Below, piece after piece: positions 35,456-45,709 of a stretch of 64,000 nt of DNA. The stretch covers positions 496,001-560,000 of the forward strand of contig CANMVD010000002.1 in assembly GCA_947501275.1 (NCBI GenBank), written 5' to 3'. The stretch comes from an uncultured Tateyamaria sp. (GTDB taxonomy: Bacteria > Pseudomonadota > Alphaproteobacteria > Rhodobacterales > Rhodobacteraceae). Positions within the stretch are counted from its first letter, which is position 1. Each line of letters begins with the position of its first letter. The notes below the pieces were generated by a model. That model made no database searches. It was given only the letters and a program-made list of their open reading frames with translations, and was not told where the DNA came from. The translations under genes and the position numbers were made by a program.

Positions 35456-36737
35456 AGCGCAGCGCCTCCACCGGATTCATCTTCGCTGCACGCCGTGCCG
35501 GAAAGAAGGTTATCAGCCAACTCAGACCAAGGCTGAGCGCGGCAGCGGCGGCTATGTCGCCAGGCACCAGCAGGGCCGAGGGAAAGATAAACCCACTGCC
35601 CTCCAGATCATTCACACCGTTGCCCGTGATCGTGTTGACCAGCCCGTAGACCCGGTCGATATTGGCAGAAAACAGCGCCCCCAGCCCGATCCCAAGAACG
35701 GTGCCCAAGGTGCCCACCCACGCACCACACAGGAAAAAGATGCGCAGGATCGATCCTTCGCTCAGCCCCATGGTGCGCAGGATTCCGATGTCGCGTCCCT
35801 TGTTCTTGACCAACATGATCAGCCCGGACACGATATTGAGCGCGGCGATCAACACAAGGATCGCCAAGACCACAAAGATCGCATTGTCCTGCAATTTGAG
35901 CGCCCGCAGCATACCGCCAAAACGGTCCTGCCACGTCCAGCTATAGGCGCGCCCGGCTGTCGCTTCCCGCAATGCCGCGATGGTCGGGTTCAGGTTTTCC
36001 GGCTCGCTCAGCCGCAGATCAATTTGATCGACGCTGGCGTCGCGGTTGAAAAACACCTGCGCCTCGGTCAGCGGCAGATAGACACGGGACTGGTCCATGA
36101 ACGGCTGCCCCGTGGCAAAGACATAGGTGACCTCATAGGCCGAAATGCGCGGTGATGTTCCGGTGAACGGGTTCTTGACCCCATCCGGCGAGATCAGTTT
36201 GACTTTGTCCCCAATCGTCACGCCCAGTTGCGCGGCCAATTGAGAGCCCATCGCCAGACCTTCGTCGAACCGTGCCAGATCGCCTGAATACGTTTCGGGA
36301 TTGGCGACCAGCGGGTACTCCCCCAGATCGGCGCCGGTGATGCCATAGACGTCTGCGGGCGCGTTGTTGCCGCGATGGCTGGCAATGACCTGTCCGCGCA
36401 CCAAGGGTGCCGCATCGATAATTCCGGGCAGAGCCTCGATCCTGGGCGTCAGTTCGGCGTAGTCGCGGATCAGCGCGTCCCCGCGCTGGCCGTCTTCGAC
36501 GCTGCGCAGATAACGCAATTCGATATGGGCGTTCCCCCCCAGCATCGCGTCCACAAAATCAGCGCGCAGCCCCGCCCGCACCGCCAGCGTGGCCACAAGT
36601 GCAAAAACCGCCAAGGTGATCCCGATCAGGCTGATCCACGTCATGGTGCTCACACCACCGGTCGCGCGCTTGGCCCGCAAATAGCGCCAAGCGATCATCC
36701 ACTCAAACGGGGCAAATGGGGCGGGCGCTTTGGCCAT
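35448..36737 (-). CDS. lolC: lipoprotein-releasing system permease LolC/E
   Basis: A 429-residue membrane protein with one N-terminal helix ([20 protein letters not shown]), a large periplasmic region (residues about 60-270), and three C-terminal helices with the FtsX fold ([20 protein letters not shown]) and the coupling phrase [20 protein letters not shown] lies before ATG 36737. It is the only permease gene here and so probably forms a homodimeric LolC/E with LolD. The ten-residue upstream frame extension is unnecessary. Confidence 0.93.
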   Translation of the reverse strand: MAKAPAPFAPFEWMIAWRYLRAKRATGGVSTMTWISLIGITLAVFALVATLAVRAGLRADFVDAMLGGNAHIELRYLRSVEDGQRGDALIRDYAELTPRIEALPGIIDAAPLVRGQVIASHRGNNAPADVYGITGADLGEYPLVANPETYSGDLARFDEGLAMGSQLAAQLGVTIGDKVKLISPDGVKNPFTGTSPRISAYEVTYVFATGQPFMDQSRVYLPLTEAQVFFNRDASVDQIDLRLSEPENLNPTIAALREATAGRAYSWTWQDRFGGMLRALKLQDNAIFVVLAILVLIAALNIVSGLIMLVKNKGRDIGILRTMGLSEGSILRIFFLCGAWVGTLGTVLGIGLGALFSANIDRVYGLVNTITGNGVNDLEGSGFIFPSALLVPGDIAAAAALSLGLSWLITFFPARRAAKMNPVEALRYE

Positions 36738-36809
36738 TTTAGGGCTCCTGCTCGGGATTGGCATCACCCTTGGCGGGACGCGGCGCGAAGGTCAAGACCG
36801 ACGCGGTTT

Positions 36810-37310
36810 TCACACCATGCGTCGGCGGCGTCTGCGCAATGGCACAAGCGCCAGACGCAACACCGCCCACGCAGCACAAAGCCCGCCAAGAAAACCACCG
36901 GCGGCGAATATCCCGCCTGCCGTGGTCAAGGGCACGCCCGGCTGAAAGGACTGCAAAGCCGCCTGCGCTACCTCGCCATCCGTCAGTCGTGTCGCGTGGT
37001 AGGCACGCATGAAGGGCCCCGCGTCCTGCAAAACAGCCAGATCGGCGCTCAGCCGCACATGGCGGGCAAAAGTCCGCTCCATGTCATCCCGCCGCCGTTC
37101 CAGAAACGCAGTGCCTTGCATTTGCGCCAGCGCATCCGAGCGACTGAGCCCCGTCGCGGCCGCTGAGGCGTCAAAATCAGCTACCACTTCGCCGAGTGCA
37201 TCCACGGCCCCCCCGAGGCGCTGCGCATATTGCTGGGAGAATTCAGGGAATTGCGACGCGACCGCGCCGCCAAACAGACCGCCAGCCAAGATCAAAGCGC
37301 GCGCAATCAT
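36810..37310 (-). CDS. DUF2937 family membrane protein
   Basis: A 166-residue protein with an N-terminal membrane helix (MIARALILAGGLFGGAVASQ), then the conserved block FPEFSQQYAQRLGGAVDALGEVVADFD and a predicted coiled region, and a second helix before a basic tail (LVPLRRRRRRMV). DUF2937 is uncharacterised, but it is often located between proS and the lolCD genes in related bacteria, as here. Its start overlaps the stop of the next upstream gene (ATGA). Confidence 0.85.
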   Translation of the reverse strand: MIARALILAGGLFGGAVASQFPEFSQQYAQRLGGAVDALGEVVADFDASAAATGLSRSDALAQMQGTAFLERRRDDMERTFARHVRLSADLAVLQDAGPFMRAYHATRLTDGEVAQAALQSFQPGVPLTTAGGIFAAGGFLGGLCAAWAVLRLALVPLRRRRRRMV

Positions 37311-38299
37311 TCGAGCGCCCCGTAGGCCGCCTGCCCCATCGCCTGATCCAGACCCAGCATCGTCGCGTCGTCAACGCAAGCGTCATACGTCGCCACAACA
37401 GTCCAATCCCCGCCCCATGTAACAGCGTAGCTGCCCACGTTCAGCCGCTCTGGAAAACACAACGCGCCGAAGTGCCAGAAGTTGAATGTGCCGTCACCAG
37501 TGTGGTTGGCACGGAAAAACGTGCCCAATCCGTAAAAGAACCCATTCCCCAGTGCGACATGGGGATAGGCCAGCGGGTCTATGCCAGTATTGGGCCGTGG
37601 CTGTTCTTTTGCCGGAACTGAACTTTGCTTGCCTGCGCCAAACCAATAACTGTGCACTTTGGCAAAGTCCTGCGGCGTCATGGACCAACCGCCCCAGCTG
37701 AGAAATGCGCCGCTGCGTGCAGATGCGCGGCCTTGGGCACCTGCTGGGATCAGCACAGCGTCGCGGCAGGTATCCTCAACCGGTTGCTCAGTTTTTGCCT
37801 CAATAACAAGGCTAAGCAGCGCGTAGTTCACGTTGTTATAGACAAAGTCACCCACCTCTCCAGTGGGCTCCTGCACAAAGTCCAACACATCCCGCGCGCG
37901 GTGCCCATCCGTGTCCAGCCACTCCGGCATGAGCGGTTGTGTGATATCGTCCACCAATCCGCTGGTATGGGTCACAAGATTGGCCACAGTCACGTCCGGG
38001 CCGTCCCCTAAAACCTGTCGGACGTTTTCGTCAAATCCAAGACGGCCAGCATCAGCAAGGGCTGCCGCGCACAAGGCCGTTATGGATTTGCCCACGCTTG
38101 CCATTTCGCGCGGTGTGGCAGGACCGACATTGCCCTGAAACGTCCCACGGTAGACAAAAACGACAGAGCCTGAAATGCCGTGCCGGTCAAGCCACCCCTG
38201 ATAGGCGGTCTGAAAGTTGCCAAGCCGTACTGGATCCTGTGCGACAGCCATTATCGGCGCGCACATCAGCCCTATCAGTAGTCGTTTAAACGCCTGCAT
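37307..38299 (-). CDS. serine beta-lactamase-fold hydrolase
   Basis: A 330-residue exported protein with a signal peptide (MQAFKRLLIGLMCAPIMAVA) and a penicillin-binding/class C beta-lactamase fold: ASVGKSITALC contains the SxxK nucleophile, YNNVNYALL the YxN motif, and HFGALCFPER an HxG-like third motif. It may be an esterase or D-amino-acid peptidase rather than a true beta-lactamase. It lies between proS and DUF2937, and its stop overlaps the DUF2937 start, which suggests a later addition to that operon. Confidence 0.85.
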   Translation of the reverse strand: MQAFKRLLIGLMCAPIMAVAQDPVRLGNFQTAYQGWLDRHGISGSVVFVYRGTFQGNVGPATPREMASVGKSITALCAAALADAGRLGFDENVRQVLGDGPDVTVANLVTHTSGLVDDITQPLMPEWLDTDGHRARDVLDFVQEPTGEVGDFVYNNVNYALLSLVIEAKTEQPVEDTCRDAVLIPAGAQGRASARSGAFLSWGGWSMTPQDFAKVHSYWFGAGKQSSVPAKEQPRPNTGIDPLAYPHVALGNGFFYGLGTFFRANHTGDGTFNFWHFGALCFPERLNVGSYAVTWGGDWTVVATYDACVDDATMLGLDQAMGQAAYGALE

Positions 38300-38312
38300 C
38301 CCCAGTCATTTA

Positions 38313-39650
38313 TCACAGATTGGCGTAGATTTCCGCCACCTTTTTCACAGCCTCTTCGGGTGGCAATTCCTCGCTCTCGCCAGTGCGACGCGAGGTCAAT
38401 TCAACCACGCCGTTCTTGAGGCCACGCGGGCCCACGGTGATCCGCCAAGGCAGGCCGATCAAATCCATGGTGGCGAATTTGCCGCCCGCACGTTCGTTGC
38501 GATCGTCATAAAGCGGCTCAAGTCCGAGAGCCGTCAGGCTGGCATAGAGTGCCTCGCAGGCGCCATCCGCTTCTTCATCACCCTGTTTGAGGTTCACGAT
38601 ACCGCAGTGATAGGGGGTTACACCTTCGGGCCAGATGATGCCTTTGTCATCATGGCTCGCCTCGATGATGGCCCCAAGCAGACGAGACACTCCAATACCG
38701 TGGCTGCCCATGTGCACCGGCACTTGTTTCCCGTCAGGTCCCTGCACAACGGCGTTCAGCGCATCCGAATACTTGGTCCCGAAATAGAAAATCTGACCAA
38801 CCTCGATCCCGCGCGCCACGCGACGGCGCTCCTCGGGGACCTTGTCAAACAGATCCGGATCATGGGTCTCGTCCGTCCGGGCGTAAAGGTTGGTAAATTC
38901 CTCCATCACACCCGCGCACTGCGCGTGGTCGTCATAATCAATGTCGCGATCCCCAAAGGACAGATCGGTGACGGCGCTGTCATAGAACACCTCGCTTTCA
39001 CCCGTCTCCGCAAGGACAAGAAACTCGTGCGTGTCATCACCCCCGATAGGCCCGGAATCAGCGCGCATCGGGATCGCCTGCAAGCCCATCCGCTCGTAGG
39101 TGCGCAGATAGCTGACGAGATGGCGGTTGTAGGCGTGCAACGCGTCTTCCTTTGAAAGATCAAAGTTGTAGCCGTCTTTCATAAAAAACTCGCGCCCCCG
39201 CATGACACCGAAACGCGGGCGGATCTCATCGCGGAACTTCCACTGGATCTGATACATGGTCAGCGGCAGATCCTTGTAACTGCCGACATGGGCGCGGAAG
39301 ATATCGGTGATCAGCTCTTCTGCGGTGGGGGTAAACAGCATGTCGCGGTCATGGCGATCCTTGAACCGCAGCATTTCAGCGCCATACGCGTCATAGCGCC
39401 CGCTTTCCCGCCACAGGTCAGCGGATTGAATGGTGGGCATCAGCATGGGCATGTGGCCTGCGCGTTGCTGCTCTTCATGTACAATGTTTTCGATCTTGCG
39501 CAACACTTTGAAGCCAAGCGGCAACCAGGAATAGATACCGGCACTGGCCTGCTTGATCATACCGGCCCGCAACATCAGGCGGTGGCTGACGATCTGCGCC
39601 TCACTGGGGTTTTCCTTCAGCACCGGCAGAAAATAACGGCTCAAACGCAT
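38313..39650 (-). CDS. proS: prolyl-tRNA synthetase, short (alpha) form
   Basis: A 445-residue class II synthetase of the short alphaproteobacterial type, without the YbaK-like editing insertion. Motifs: [20 protein letters not shown], motif 2 in [22 protein letters not shown], motif 3 in [20 protein letters not shown], and a C-terminal anticodon-binding domain ([19 protein letters not shown]). It charges tRNA-Pro. GGGAG lies before ATG 39650. It heads a minus-strand run that continues into lolCD. Confidence 0.97.
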   Translation of the reverse strand: MRLSRYFLPVLKENPSEAQIVSHRLMLRAGMIKQASAGIYSWLPLGFKVLRKIENIVHEEQQRAGHMPMLMPTIQSADLWRESGRYDAYGAEMLRFKDRHDRDMLFTPTAEELITDIFRAHVGSYKDLPLTMYQIQWKFRDEIRPRFGVMRGREFFMKDGYNFDLSKEDALHAYNRHLVSYLRTYERMGLQAIPMRADSGPIGGDDTHEFLVLAETGESEVFYDSAVTDLSFGDRDIDYDDHAQCAGVMEEFTNLYARTDETHDPDLFDKVPEERRRVARGIEVGQIFYFGTKYSDALNAVVQGPDGKQVPVHMGSHGIGVSRLLGAIIEASHDDKGIIWPEGVTPYHCGIVNLKQGDEEADGACEALYASLTALGLEPLYDDRNERAGGKFATMDLIGLPWRITVGPRGLKNGVVELTSRRTGESEELPPEEAVKKVAEIYANL

Positions 39651-39746
39651 TGCAACGCTCCCTCACTTGGTTGGCCCCTGAGTAGGCCAAAGGCGAAACG
39701 CCCGCAACGCCCGTTCTTTTCGGCCAGAGATTTGTCCCCGGGGGTT

Positions 39747-39763
39747 TGGGGGCGCAGCCCCCA
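39747..39763. repeat. GC-rich intergenic hairpin
   Basis: GGGGGC and GCCCCC arms with T/A closing pair, downstream of nothing obvious and between divergent proS and the AI-2E gene. Similar to the element at 21763-21788. Confidence 0.5.
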
Positions 39764-39882
39764 TCAACCTTGAGGTCGCGTGCGCGTCAGCGCTCAATTT
39801 GACAGCAGCTGCCTGCACCATAGGTCTTGAAGCGATCCCCAAAACCACGCATCTGTGGAACACCAGAAGTTCCGGAGTCGCC

Positions 39883-40968
39883 ATGGCCCTGCCAGTTCGT
39901 GATCAATTCAAGTATTGGGGCATCGCTGCGGCGGTCTTCTTTGTTGTTCTCTATGTGCTGGGCGAACAGCTTTTGCCCTTCTTCCTTGGTGCAGCCATCG
40001 CCTATTTTCTAGATCCAATTGCGGATTGGCTGGAAGATCACGGGTTCAGCCGCGCGATCGCCACTGGCATCATCACCGTCACAGGTGTTCTGATCTTTGT
40101 TGTCGCCGCCTTGCTGGTGATCCCGACGCTGGTGCAGCAATCCGTGCAACTGTTCAAAATCGCGCCAGAGCTTGCAGGCAATGTCAGCACATTCTTCACT
40201 TCGACCTTTCCCAGCCTCGCAGATGAGCAAAGCACCCTCAGCCAAAGCCTGACATCCATCGGGCAGACAATATCCGAACGCGGCGGTCAGCTGCTGAACA
40301 CGGCACTCTCCTCGGCGGCAGGGCTGCTCAACATCATGGTGCTTTTTGTCATCGTGCCAGTTGTCGCTGTCTATCTGCTGCTCGACTGGGACCGCATGAT
40401 TGCCCGCGTGGATGACCTGCTCCCGCGCGACCACGCCCCCGTCATTCGTCGCCTCGCAGCCGAGATTGACGAAACCCTGGCCAGCTTTATCCGAGGTATG
40501 GGCACTGTCTGCATCGTTCTCGGAACCTATTATGCAATTGCACTGATGATCGTGGGCTTGCAATTCGGTCTGGTCGTCGGGTTCGTTGCTGGGCTGTTGA
40601 CGTTCATTCCGTATGTGGGTGCCCTTGTGGGCGGCGCCTTGGCCATTGGCCTTGCGTTGTTCCAATTCTGGGGAGAGTGGCACTGGGTTGCCGCGGTGGC
40701 AGGTATCTTCGTGCTCGGTCAAGTGGCCGAAGGCAACGTACTGACGCCCAAGATGGTAGGCGAAAGCGTTGGTCTGCATCCGGTCTGGCTGATCCTCGCT
40801 CTATCTGTCTTTGGTGCGCTGTTTGGATTTGTCGGTATGCTGGTGGCTGTGCCCATGGCCGCAGCCCTTGGGGTGGTGGTGCGCTTTGGCATTGATCAAT
40901 ACAGCAGCAGCCGCCTCTATCGCGGGATCGAGGCAGAGACCACCGACGCCGCCGCAGGCGAGGATTAA
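39883..40968 (+). CDS. AI-2E/PerM family membrane transporter
   Basis: A 361-residue protein with about eight helices, starting at ATG 39883 (GGAG 5 bases upstream). The family blocks are FFLGAAIAYFLDPIADWLED near the N-terminus and FIPYVGALVGGALAIGLAL, with AEGNVLTPKMVGESVGLHP (the conserved V-G-x-x-x-x-L-H-P). This group includes Na+/H+ antiporter-like and peptide-linked exporters. It begins a + strand run with hdaA and ppk1 whose genes are spaced 5 and 40 bases apart. Confidence 0.9.
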   Translation: MALPVRDQFKYWGIAAAVFFVVLYVLGEQLLPFFLGAAIAYFLDPIADWLEDHGFSRAIATGIITVTGVLIFVVAALLVIPTLVQQSVQLFKIAPELAGNVSTFFTSTFPSLADEQSTLSQSLTSIGQTISERGGQLLNTALSSAAGLLNIMVLFVIVPVVAVYLLLDWDRMIARVDDLLPRDHAPVIRRLAAEIDETLASFIRGMGTVCIVLGTYYAIALMIVGLQFGLVVGFVAGLLTFIPYVGALVGGALAIGLALFQFWGEWHWVAAVAGIFVLGQVAEGNVLTPKMVGESVGLHPVWLILALSVFGALFGFVGMLVAVPMAAALGVVVRFGIDQYSSSRLYRGIEAETTDAAAGED

Positions 40969-40973
40969 GCCCC

Positions 40974-41657
40974 ATGGCCACCCAACTCGGGTTTGATCTG
41001 CCCGTGCGCACGGCCCTGGCACGCGATGATTTCATGGTCGCGCCTTCCAATGCCGTGGCCCTTGCGATGATTGACAACTGGCCTGACTGGCCTTTGCGCA
41101 AATTGGTGCTCAGTGGCCCGCACGGCGCTGGCAAAACCCATCTGACCCATGTCTGGGCAGCCACAACTGGCGCCAAAATCATCGATGCAAGCACACTTGC
41201 GGATCAGAACATCCCGACGCTGGCCGCGCATCACGTTGCTGTCGAGGATGTCGACACCATCGCCTCGGATCTGGCGGCGCAAACCGCGTTGTTCCATCTG
41301 CACAACCTGCTGCAAACCGAGGAACACGCCCTGCTGATGACCGGGGCAAGCCCGCCAAACCGGTGGCAAATGTCCCTGCCCGACGCACAAAGCCGCATTG
41401 ATGCGGCCGGTCACGCCGCGCTGGACGCACCCGATGACAGCCTGCTGGCGGCTGTCATGGCCAAGCTGTTTGCAGATCGCCAACTTGTGCCGCGTCCAGA
41501 TGTGATCCCGTTTCTCGTCACCCGCATGGAGCGCAGCTTTGACGCGGCGCGCACAGTTGTTGCGGCCCTCGACAGTGCCAGCCTTGCGCGCAAACGCCCC
41601 GTAACACGCGCCCTCGCGGCCGAGTTGCTGGACAAGGGCCCCGGCTTTAAGGGATAA
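40974..41657 (+). CDS. hdaA: HdaA, DnaA-inactivating AAA+ protein
   Basis: A 227-residue AAA+ protein like DnaA domain III. Walker A is GPHGAGKTH, the Walker B region is VAVEDVD, and the sensor/arginine region is RMERSFDAARTVVAALDSASL. The N-terminus (MATQLGFDLPVR) carries the sliding-clamp binding motif QLGFDL. With the clamp it stimulates ATP hydrolysis by DnaA and prevents over-initiation of replication. It starts 5 bases after the AI-2E gene and 40 before ppk1. Relevant because DnaA boxes occur in this window. Confidence 0.9.
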   Translation: MATQLGFDLPVRTALARDDFMVAPSNAVALAMIDNWPDWPLRKLVLSGPHGAGKTHLTHVWAATTGAKIIDASTLADQNIPTLAAHHVAVEDVDTIASDLAAQTALFHLHNLLQTEEHALLMTGASPPNRWQMSLPDAQSRIDAAGHAALDAPDDSLLAAVMAKLFADRQLVPRPDVIPFLVTRMERSFDAARTVVAALDSASLARKRPVTRALAAELLDKGPGFKG

Positions 41658-41697
41658 GCGTCACTCAACTTTCACACCCCTTTGCCATAAGCCCCAA

Positions 41698-43866
41698 ATG
41701 ACAAACGCAGATTTTCTCAAAAGCCCGTTCCCCGAGGCCCAAACACTGGACGATCTGGATGCGTCAGGTTCGGGGCGGTTCTTTAACCGTGAACTGAGCT
41801 GGCTTGCGTTCAACTGGCGGGTGCTGGAAGAGGCGGAAAACCCGCGTGTGCCATTGCTGGAACGGTTGCGCTTCCTGTCGATCTCTGCGGGCAACCTGGA
41901 TGAATTTTACACGGTCCGCGTGGCAGGTCTGCGCGAATTGGCGATTGCGGGCAATACGACACCCGCCGCAGATGGGCTGACCCCCGCCGAGCAGCTTGTC
42001 CTCATCAACGAAAACGCGCGTCAGCTGATCCAGCGCCAGACGCAGGTGCTCTCCGGTTTGAAGGATCAGATGGAAGCGGCTGGCATCTCCATCCTGACCA
42101 ACGCAGACCTTACCCCGGAAGACACAGCACACCTTGCGGATGTCTTTTTGTCCCGGGTCTTTGCGGTTCTGTCTCCGCTCGCCATCGATCCGGCGCATCC
42201 GTTCCCATTCATTCCGAACATGGGCTTTGCATTGGCGCTCCAGATGGAGCGAACCAAGGACAAACGCTCGCTGCAGGCTTTGCTGCCCATCCCGGCCCAG
42301 ATTGACCGGTTCGTGGCCCTGCCAGGTCCTGGGCAACGTTTCCTGCCACTCGAAGAGTTGCTGGTGCTGCATATTCCCAGCCTGTTTCCCGGCTACAAAC
42401 TCAAGGCCCATTTCGAATTCCGGGTGCTGCGCGACAGCGATCTCGAGGTCGAAGACGAGGCCGAAGACCTCGTGCGCGAGTTCGAAGTGGCGCTCAAGCG
42501 GCGGCGGCGGGGTGAGGTTGTGCGCCTGACACATTCCGCAGGTGCGCCGAAGGCCCTGAAATCGGTGATCATGCAGGAACTCGGGGTCAGCGACGCCGAA
42601 GTGATCGAAGTCGATGGCATGATCGGGATGTCCGACATGAGCGAACTGGTGCTGGACGCTCGCCCCGACCTGCTCTGGCCCAGCTTTACACCACGCGTGC
42701 CGGAACGTGTGCAGGACCACGACGGCGACATGCTTTCGGCCATCCGCCAAAAGGACATGCTGCTGCACCACCCCTATGAGACATTTGATATGGTGGTGCG
42801 CTTTCTGCAACAGGCCGCGCGCGATCCGGATGTGGTTGCGATCAAGCAGACGCTGTACCGCACGTCGAAAAACTCACCCATCGTCGAAGCCCTGTGTGAA
42901 GCCGCCGAAGACGGAAAATCCGTAACCGCGCTTGTTGAACTCAAGGCGCGGTTTGACGAAGCGGCCAACATCCGCCAGTCACGGCGGCTGGAGCGGGCTG
43001 GCGCGCATGTGGTGTACGGTTTTCTGGATCTCAAAACCCACGCCAAGATCAGCACGGTCGTGCGCCGCGAAGGCGACGAGCTTGTGACCTACACCCATTA
43101 CGGCACCGGCAACTACCACCCGATCACCGCACGGATCTACACGGATGTGTCGTTGTTCACGTGCGATCCCAAATTGGGACGCGATGCGACCAAGGTGTTC
43201 AACTACCTTTCTGGATATGCACCGCCCGAAGGGCTCGACAATCTGGCCATCTCCCCGACCAATCTCAAATCGCGCCTGCTGGAACTGATTGCGGCCGAGG
43301 CCACACATGCTGCGGCAGGCAGGCCAGCAGAAATCTGGGCAAAAATGAATTCGCTGATCGACAGCGAAGTGATCGACGCGCTCTACGCGGCAAGCCAGGC
43401 AGGCGTGAAAATCAGCCTCGTCATCCGCGGGATTTGCGGGCTGCGTCCCGGCATAAAAGGGCTTAGTGAAAACATCCGGGTCAAATCCATCGTGGGTCGG
43501 TTTCTCGAGCACTCGCGGATTGTCTGCTTTGGCAACGGACGCGGGCTGCCTTCCAAAAAGGCCCGCGTGTTCATCTCTTCTGCGGACTGGATGGGGCGCA
43601 ATCTGAACCGGAGGGTGGAAACCCTGATCGAAATCGAAAACAACACGGTCAAGGCACAGATCGTCAGCCAGGTCATGGCCGCCAATCTGGCCGATGTGGC
43701 CCAAAGCTGGATCATGGCCCCGGACGGAACCTTTCACCGTCCCTCGATCGAAGAAGGCACATTTGCATTCAACTGCCACCGCTTCTTCATGGAAAACCCA
43801 TCGCTGTCAGGGCGCGGCTCCGCAGGTGCCTCAGACGTGCCCAAACTCACACATACCGAAGACTAG
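41698..43866 (+). CDS. ppk1: polyphosphate kinase 1
   Basis: A 722-residue polyphosphate kinase. The N-terminal domain starts with RFFNRELSWLAFNWRVLEEA; the phospholipase-D-like catalytic halves each provide a histidine: H448 in LKTHAKI (phosphorylated nucleophile) and H605 in LEHSRIV. GKSVTALVELKARFDEAANI is the ATP contact region. It makes inorganic polyphosphate from ATP. It is followed by a structured 51-bp repeat instead of ppx, which in many relatives comes next and is here 20 kb away. Confidence 0.97.
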   Translation: MTNADFLKSPFPEAQTLDDLDASGSGRFFNRELSWLAFNWRVLEEAENPRVPLLERLRFLSISAGNLDEFYTVRVAGLRELAIAGNTTPAADGLTPAEQLVLINENARQLIQRQTQVLSGLKDQMEAAGISILTNADLTPEDTAHLADVFLSRVFAVLSPLAIDPAHPFPFIPNMGFALALQMERTKDKRSLQALLPIPAQIDRFVALPGPGQRFLPLEELLVLHIPSLFPGYKLKAHFEFRVLRDSDLEVEDEAEDLVREFEVALKRRRRGEVVRLTHSAGAPKALKSVIMQELGVSDAEVIEVDGMIGMSDMSELVLDARPDLLWPSFTPRVPERVQDHDGDMLSAIRQKDMLLHHPYETFDMVVRFLQQAARDPDVVAIKQTLYRTSKNSPIVEALCEAAEDGKSVTALVELKARFDEAANIRQSRRLERAGAHVVYGFLDLKTHAKISTVVRREGDELVTYTHYGTGNYHPITARIYTDVSLFTCDPKLGRDATKVFNYLSGYAPPEGLDNLAISPTNLKSRLLELIAAEATHAAAGRPAEIWAKMNSLIDSEVIDALYAASQAGVKISLVIRGICGLRPGIKGLSENIRVKSIVGRFLEHSRIVCFGNGRGLPSKKARVFISSADWMGRNLNRRVETLIEIENNTVKAQIVSQVMAANLADVAQSWIMAPDGTFHRPSIEEGTFAFNCHRFFMENPSLSGRGSAGASDVPKLTHTED

Positions 43867-43877
43867 GAGCGCCAAAA

Positions 43878-43928
43878 GGGTTGGTGGGTGGGCGCATTTG
43901 CCGAAAGGCAAACAGAACACCCAACGAC
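43878..43928. repeat. 51-bp structured repeat, copy A (after ppk1)
   Basis: A two-tier hairpin: inner arms TTTGCC / GGCAAA around GAAA, outer arms GTTGGTGGGTG / CACCCAACGAC. It sits between the convergent ends of ppk1 (11 bases away) and the ClC gene (1 base away), so it is probably a bidirectional terminator. A second copy with compensating base changes lies at 63660-63710. Confidence 0.8.
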
Positions 43929-43929
43929 A

Positions 43930-45609
43930 TCAACTGTGTTCTTCCGCCGCTGTCGCCGCAAGGGCGCGGTTATAGGCTTTCAATGCGTCAACGTGAAACA
44001 GCGCTCCCTGCAACTCTGGCGCTGCATTCTCTCCGGTCAATGTAACCACCGGTATGAAGCGCACCATCGTGCGATCAAAAATCGGCAAAGCCACCTCCAA
44101 AGTCGCCGCCGCATCAACATAAATACCATCCGATATCATCTGCCACGCCTGTTCCACGTCCGCGGTATGCGGATCATCCATGCGCCGCATGACGGAATTC
44201 ACCCTGAACATCGCCAAAAGATAGGCCTGCGGACCGGCCGCCAAATGCACCCCGCGCCGCTCAATCTGTGTCAGGAAAAATGACCTGTCCACAAGACGCG
44301 ACGACAAGGCCGTCGACATCGACACCGCCACCATCACAGCCAGTCCGGTCTGCCAGTCGCCCGTCAATTCAAACACGATAAGGGTTGTGGAAATTGGTGC
44401 CCCCAGCACCGCCGCGGCCACGGCCCCCATGCCTGCAAGGGCGTATAACGTCACAGATCCCGACACGTCTGGGAAAATGGACGTGGCAACAAGTCCAAAG
44501 GCCAGCCCCGCCAAGGCCCCGATCATCAGGGACGGCGAAAAAACCCCACCCCCCATACGCCCGGCCATAGTCACAGCGACAGCGGCCGTCTTCAAAACCA
44601 CAAAAATCAACACCTCGTTCAGGGCCAACTGGCCCGTCAATGCAAGCGATGTGGTTTCATAACCAACCCCGATAATGTGGGGGTAGAAAATCGCCATCCC
44701 TCCCAGTAACACCCCGGCAATGGCCGGGCGCAACCAACGTGGCAAACCGGTGCGTTCCTGTAATGCTGAACCAATGTCATCTGTCCAGAAAATCGCCCGC
44801 ATTAACACCACTGCAACGAGGCCACACATCAACCCCAACAGCAAGAACGCCGGCAATTCCTGATAAAAGATCAGCGAGTTCTCGGCCGGTAACATGAATT
44901 CGGTCACGTCCCCGTATTCCAGGCGATTGATCACCGTTCCGGCCACACTGGCAATGACAATCGGCGCAAATGCGTGCACCGCGAAATGGCGCAACACCAC
45001 TTCCAATGCGAACAAGGCACCCGCAATAGGCGCGTTGAAGCTGGCCGAAACCGCCGCAGCCACGGCACATCCCAGCAGATCACGCCCCGTGATCCCATCC
45101 GCCTTGATCCAGCGGCATACCTTGGTCGAAATCACGGCTGCAATGTGCACGACGGGGCCTTCCCGGCCCGTTGACCCGCCCGAGGACAGGGTAATGAAAC
45201 TCGCCAACGCGGACGCAACACCTGCTTTGGTACTGACGCGCCCATCGCGCAAGGCCGCACCCTCGATCACATCGGCCACGCTGCGCACGACACCGTCTTT
45301 AGTAAAGTTATGCAGGATCAGGCCCGTCAAGAGCCCGCCGACAACCGGGATGATCAGGATCAGATACCACGGCAAGGACGATGCGAAACTGTGCAGATAC
45401 TGCACGTCTTCCGTCCCATAAAGCCACGCCTGAAGCGCCTCGATCCCCTTGCGGAAAAACAACGCGGCAAAGCCTGCCGCAATCCCGATGGCCAGGGATA
45501 TGAACCAGAATTGCACCTGACTGGGGCCACGATGCCTGAGCAATTGCCACCCGTCCCGGCACGCCGTCAGGGCGGTCTCGACTGGAGAGGGCAGATTTTG
45601 GGCGGACAT
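43930..45609 (-). CDS. ClC family chloride/proton antiporter
   Basis: A 559-residue membrane protein of the ClC type. The selectivity-filter blocks are GGSTGREGPVV (gating Glu E150, equivalent of E148 in E. coli ClC) and GGGVFSPSLMIGALAG, and ALFALEVVL holds E203, the internal proton-transfer Glu. Both Glu present argues for a 2Cl-/H+ antiporter rather than a channel. A short C-terminal region after the membrane core resembles a degenerate CBS region. It converges on ppk1. Confidence 0.93.
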   Translation of the reverse strand: MSAQNLPSPVETALTACRDGWQLLRHRGPSQVQFWFISLAIGIAAGFAALFFRKGIEALQAWLYGTEDVQYLHSFASSLPWYLILIIPVVGGLLTGLILHNFTKDGVVRSVADVIEGAALRDGRVSTKAGVASALASFITLSSGGSTGREGPVVHIAAVISTKVCRWIKADGITGRDLLGCAVAAAVSASFNAPIAGALFALEVVLRHFAVHAFAPIVIASVAGTVINRLEYGDVTEFMLPAENSLIFYQELPAFLLLGLMCGLVAVVLMRAIFWTDDIGSALQERTGLPRWLRPAIAGVLLGGMAIFYPHIIGVGYETTSLALTGQLALNEVLIFVVLKTAAVAVTMAGRMGGGVFSPSLMIGALAGLAFGLVATSIFPDVSGSVTLYALAGMGAVAAAVLGAPISTTLIVFELTGDWQTGLAVMVAVSMSTALSSRLVDRSFFLTQIERRGVHLAAGPQAYLLAMFRVNSVMRRMDDPHTADVEQAWQMISDGIYVDAAATLEVALPIFDRTMVRFIPVVTLTGENAAPELQGALFHVDALKAYNRALAATAAEEHS

Positions 45610-45709
45610 AATCGCAGAGCCACTGAAAAGGCGTTGATAAAAAACAGCTTAGGGCGAGTCGCAGGTAAGGGAAAGCACGCGCAATGACGCATTCTCCTTT
45701 CTTGGGTGT

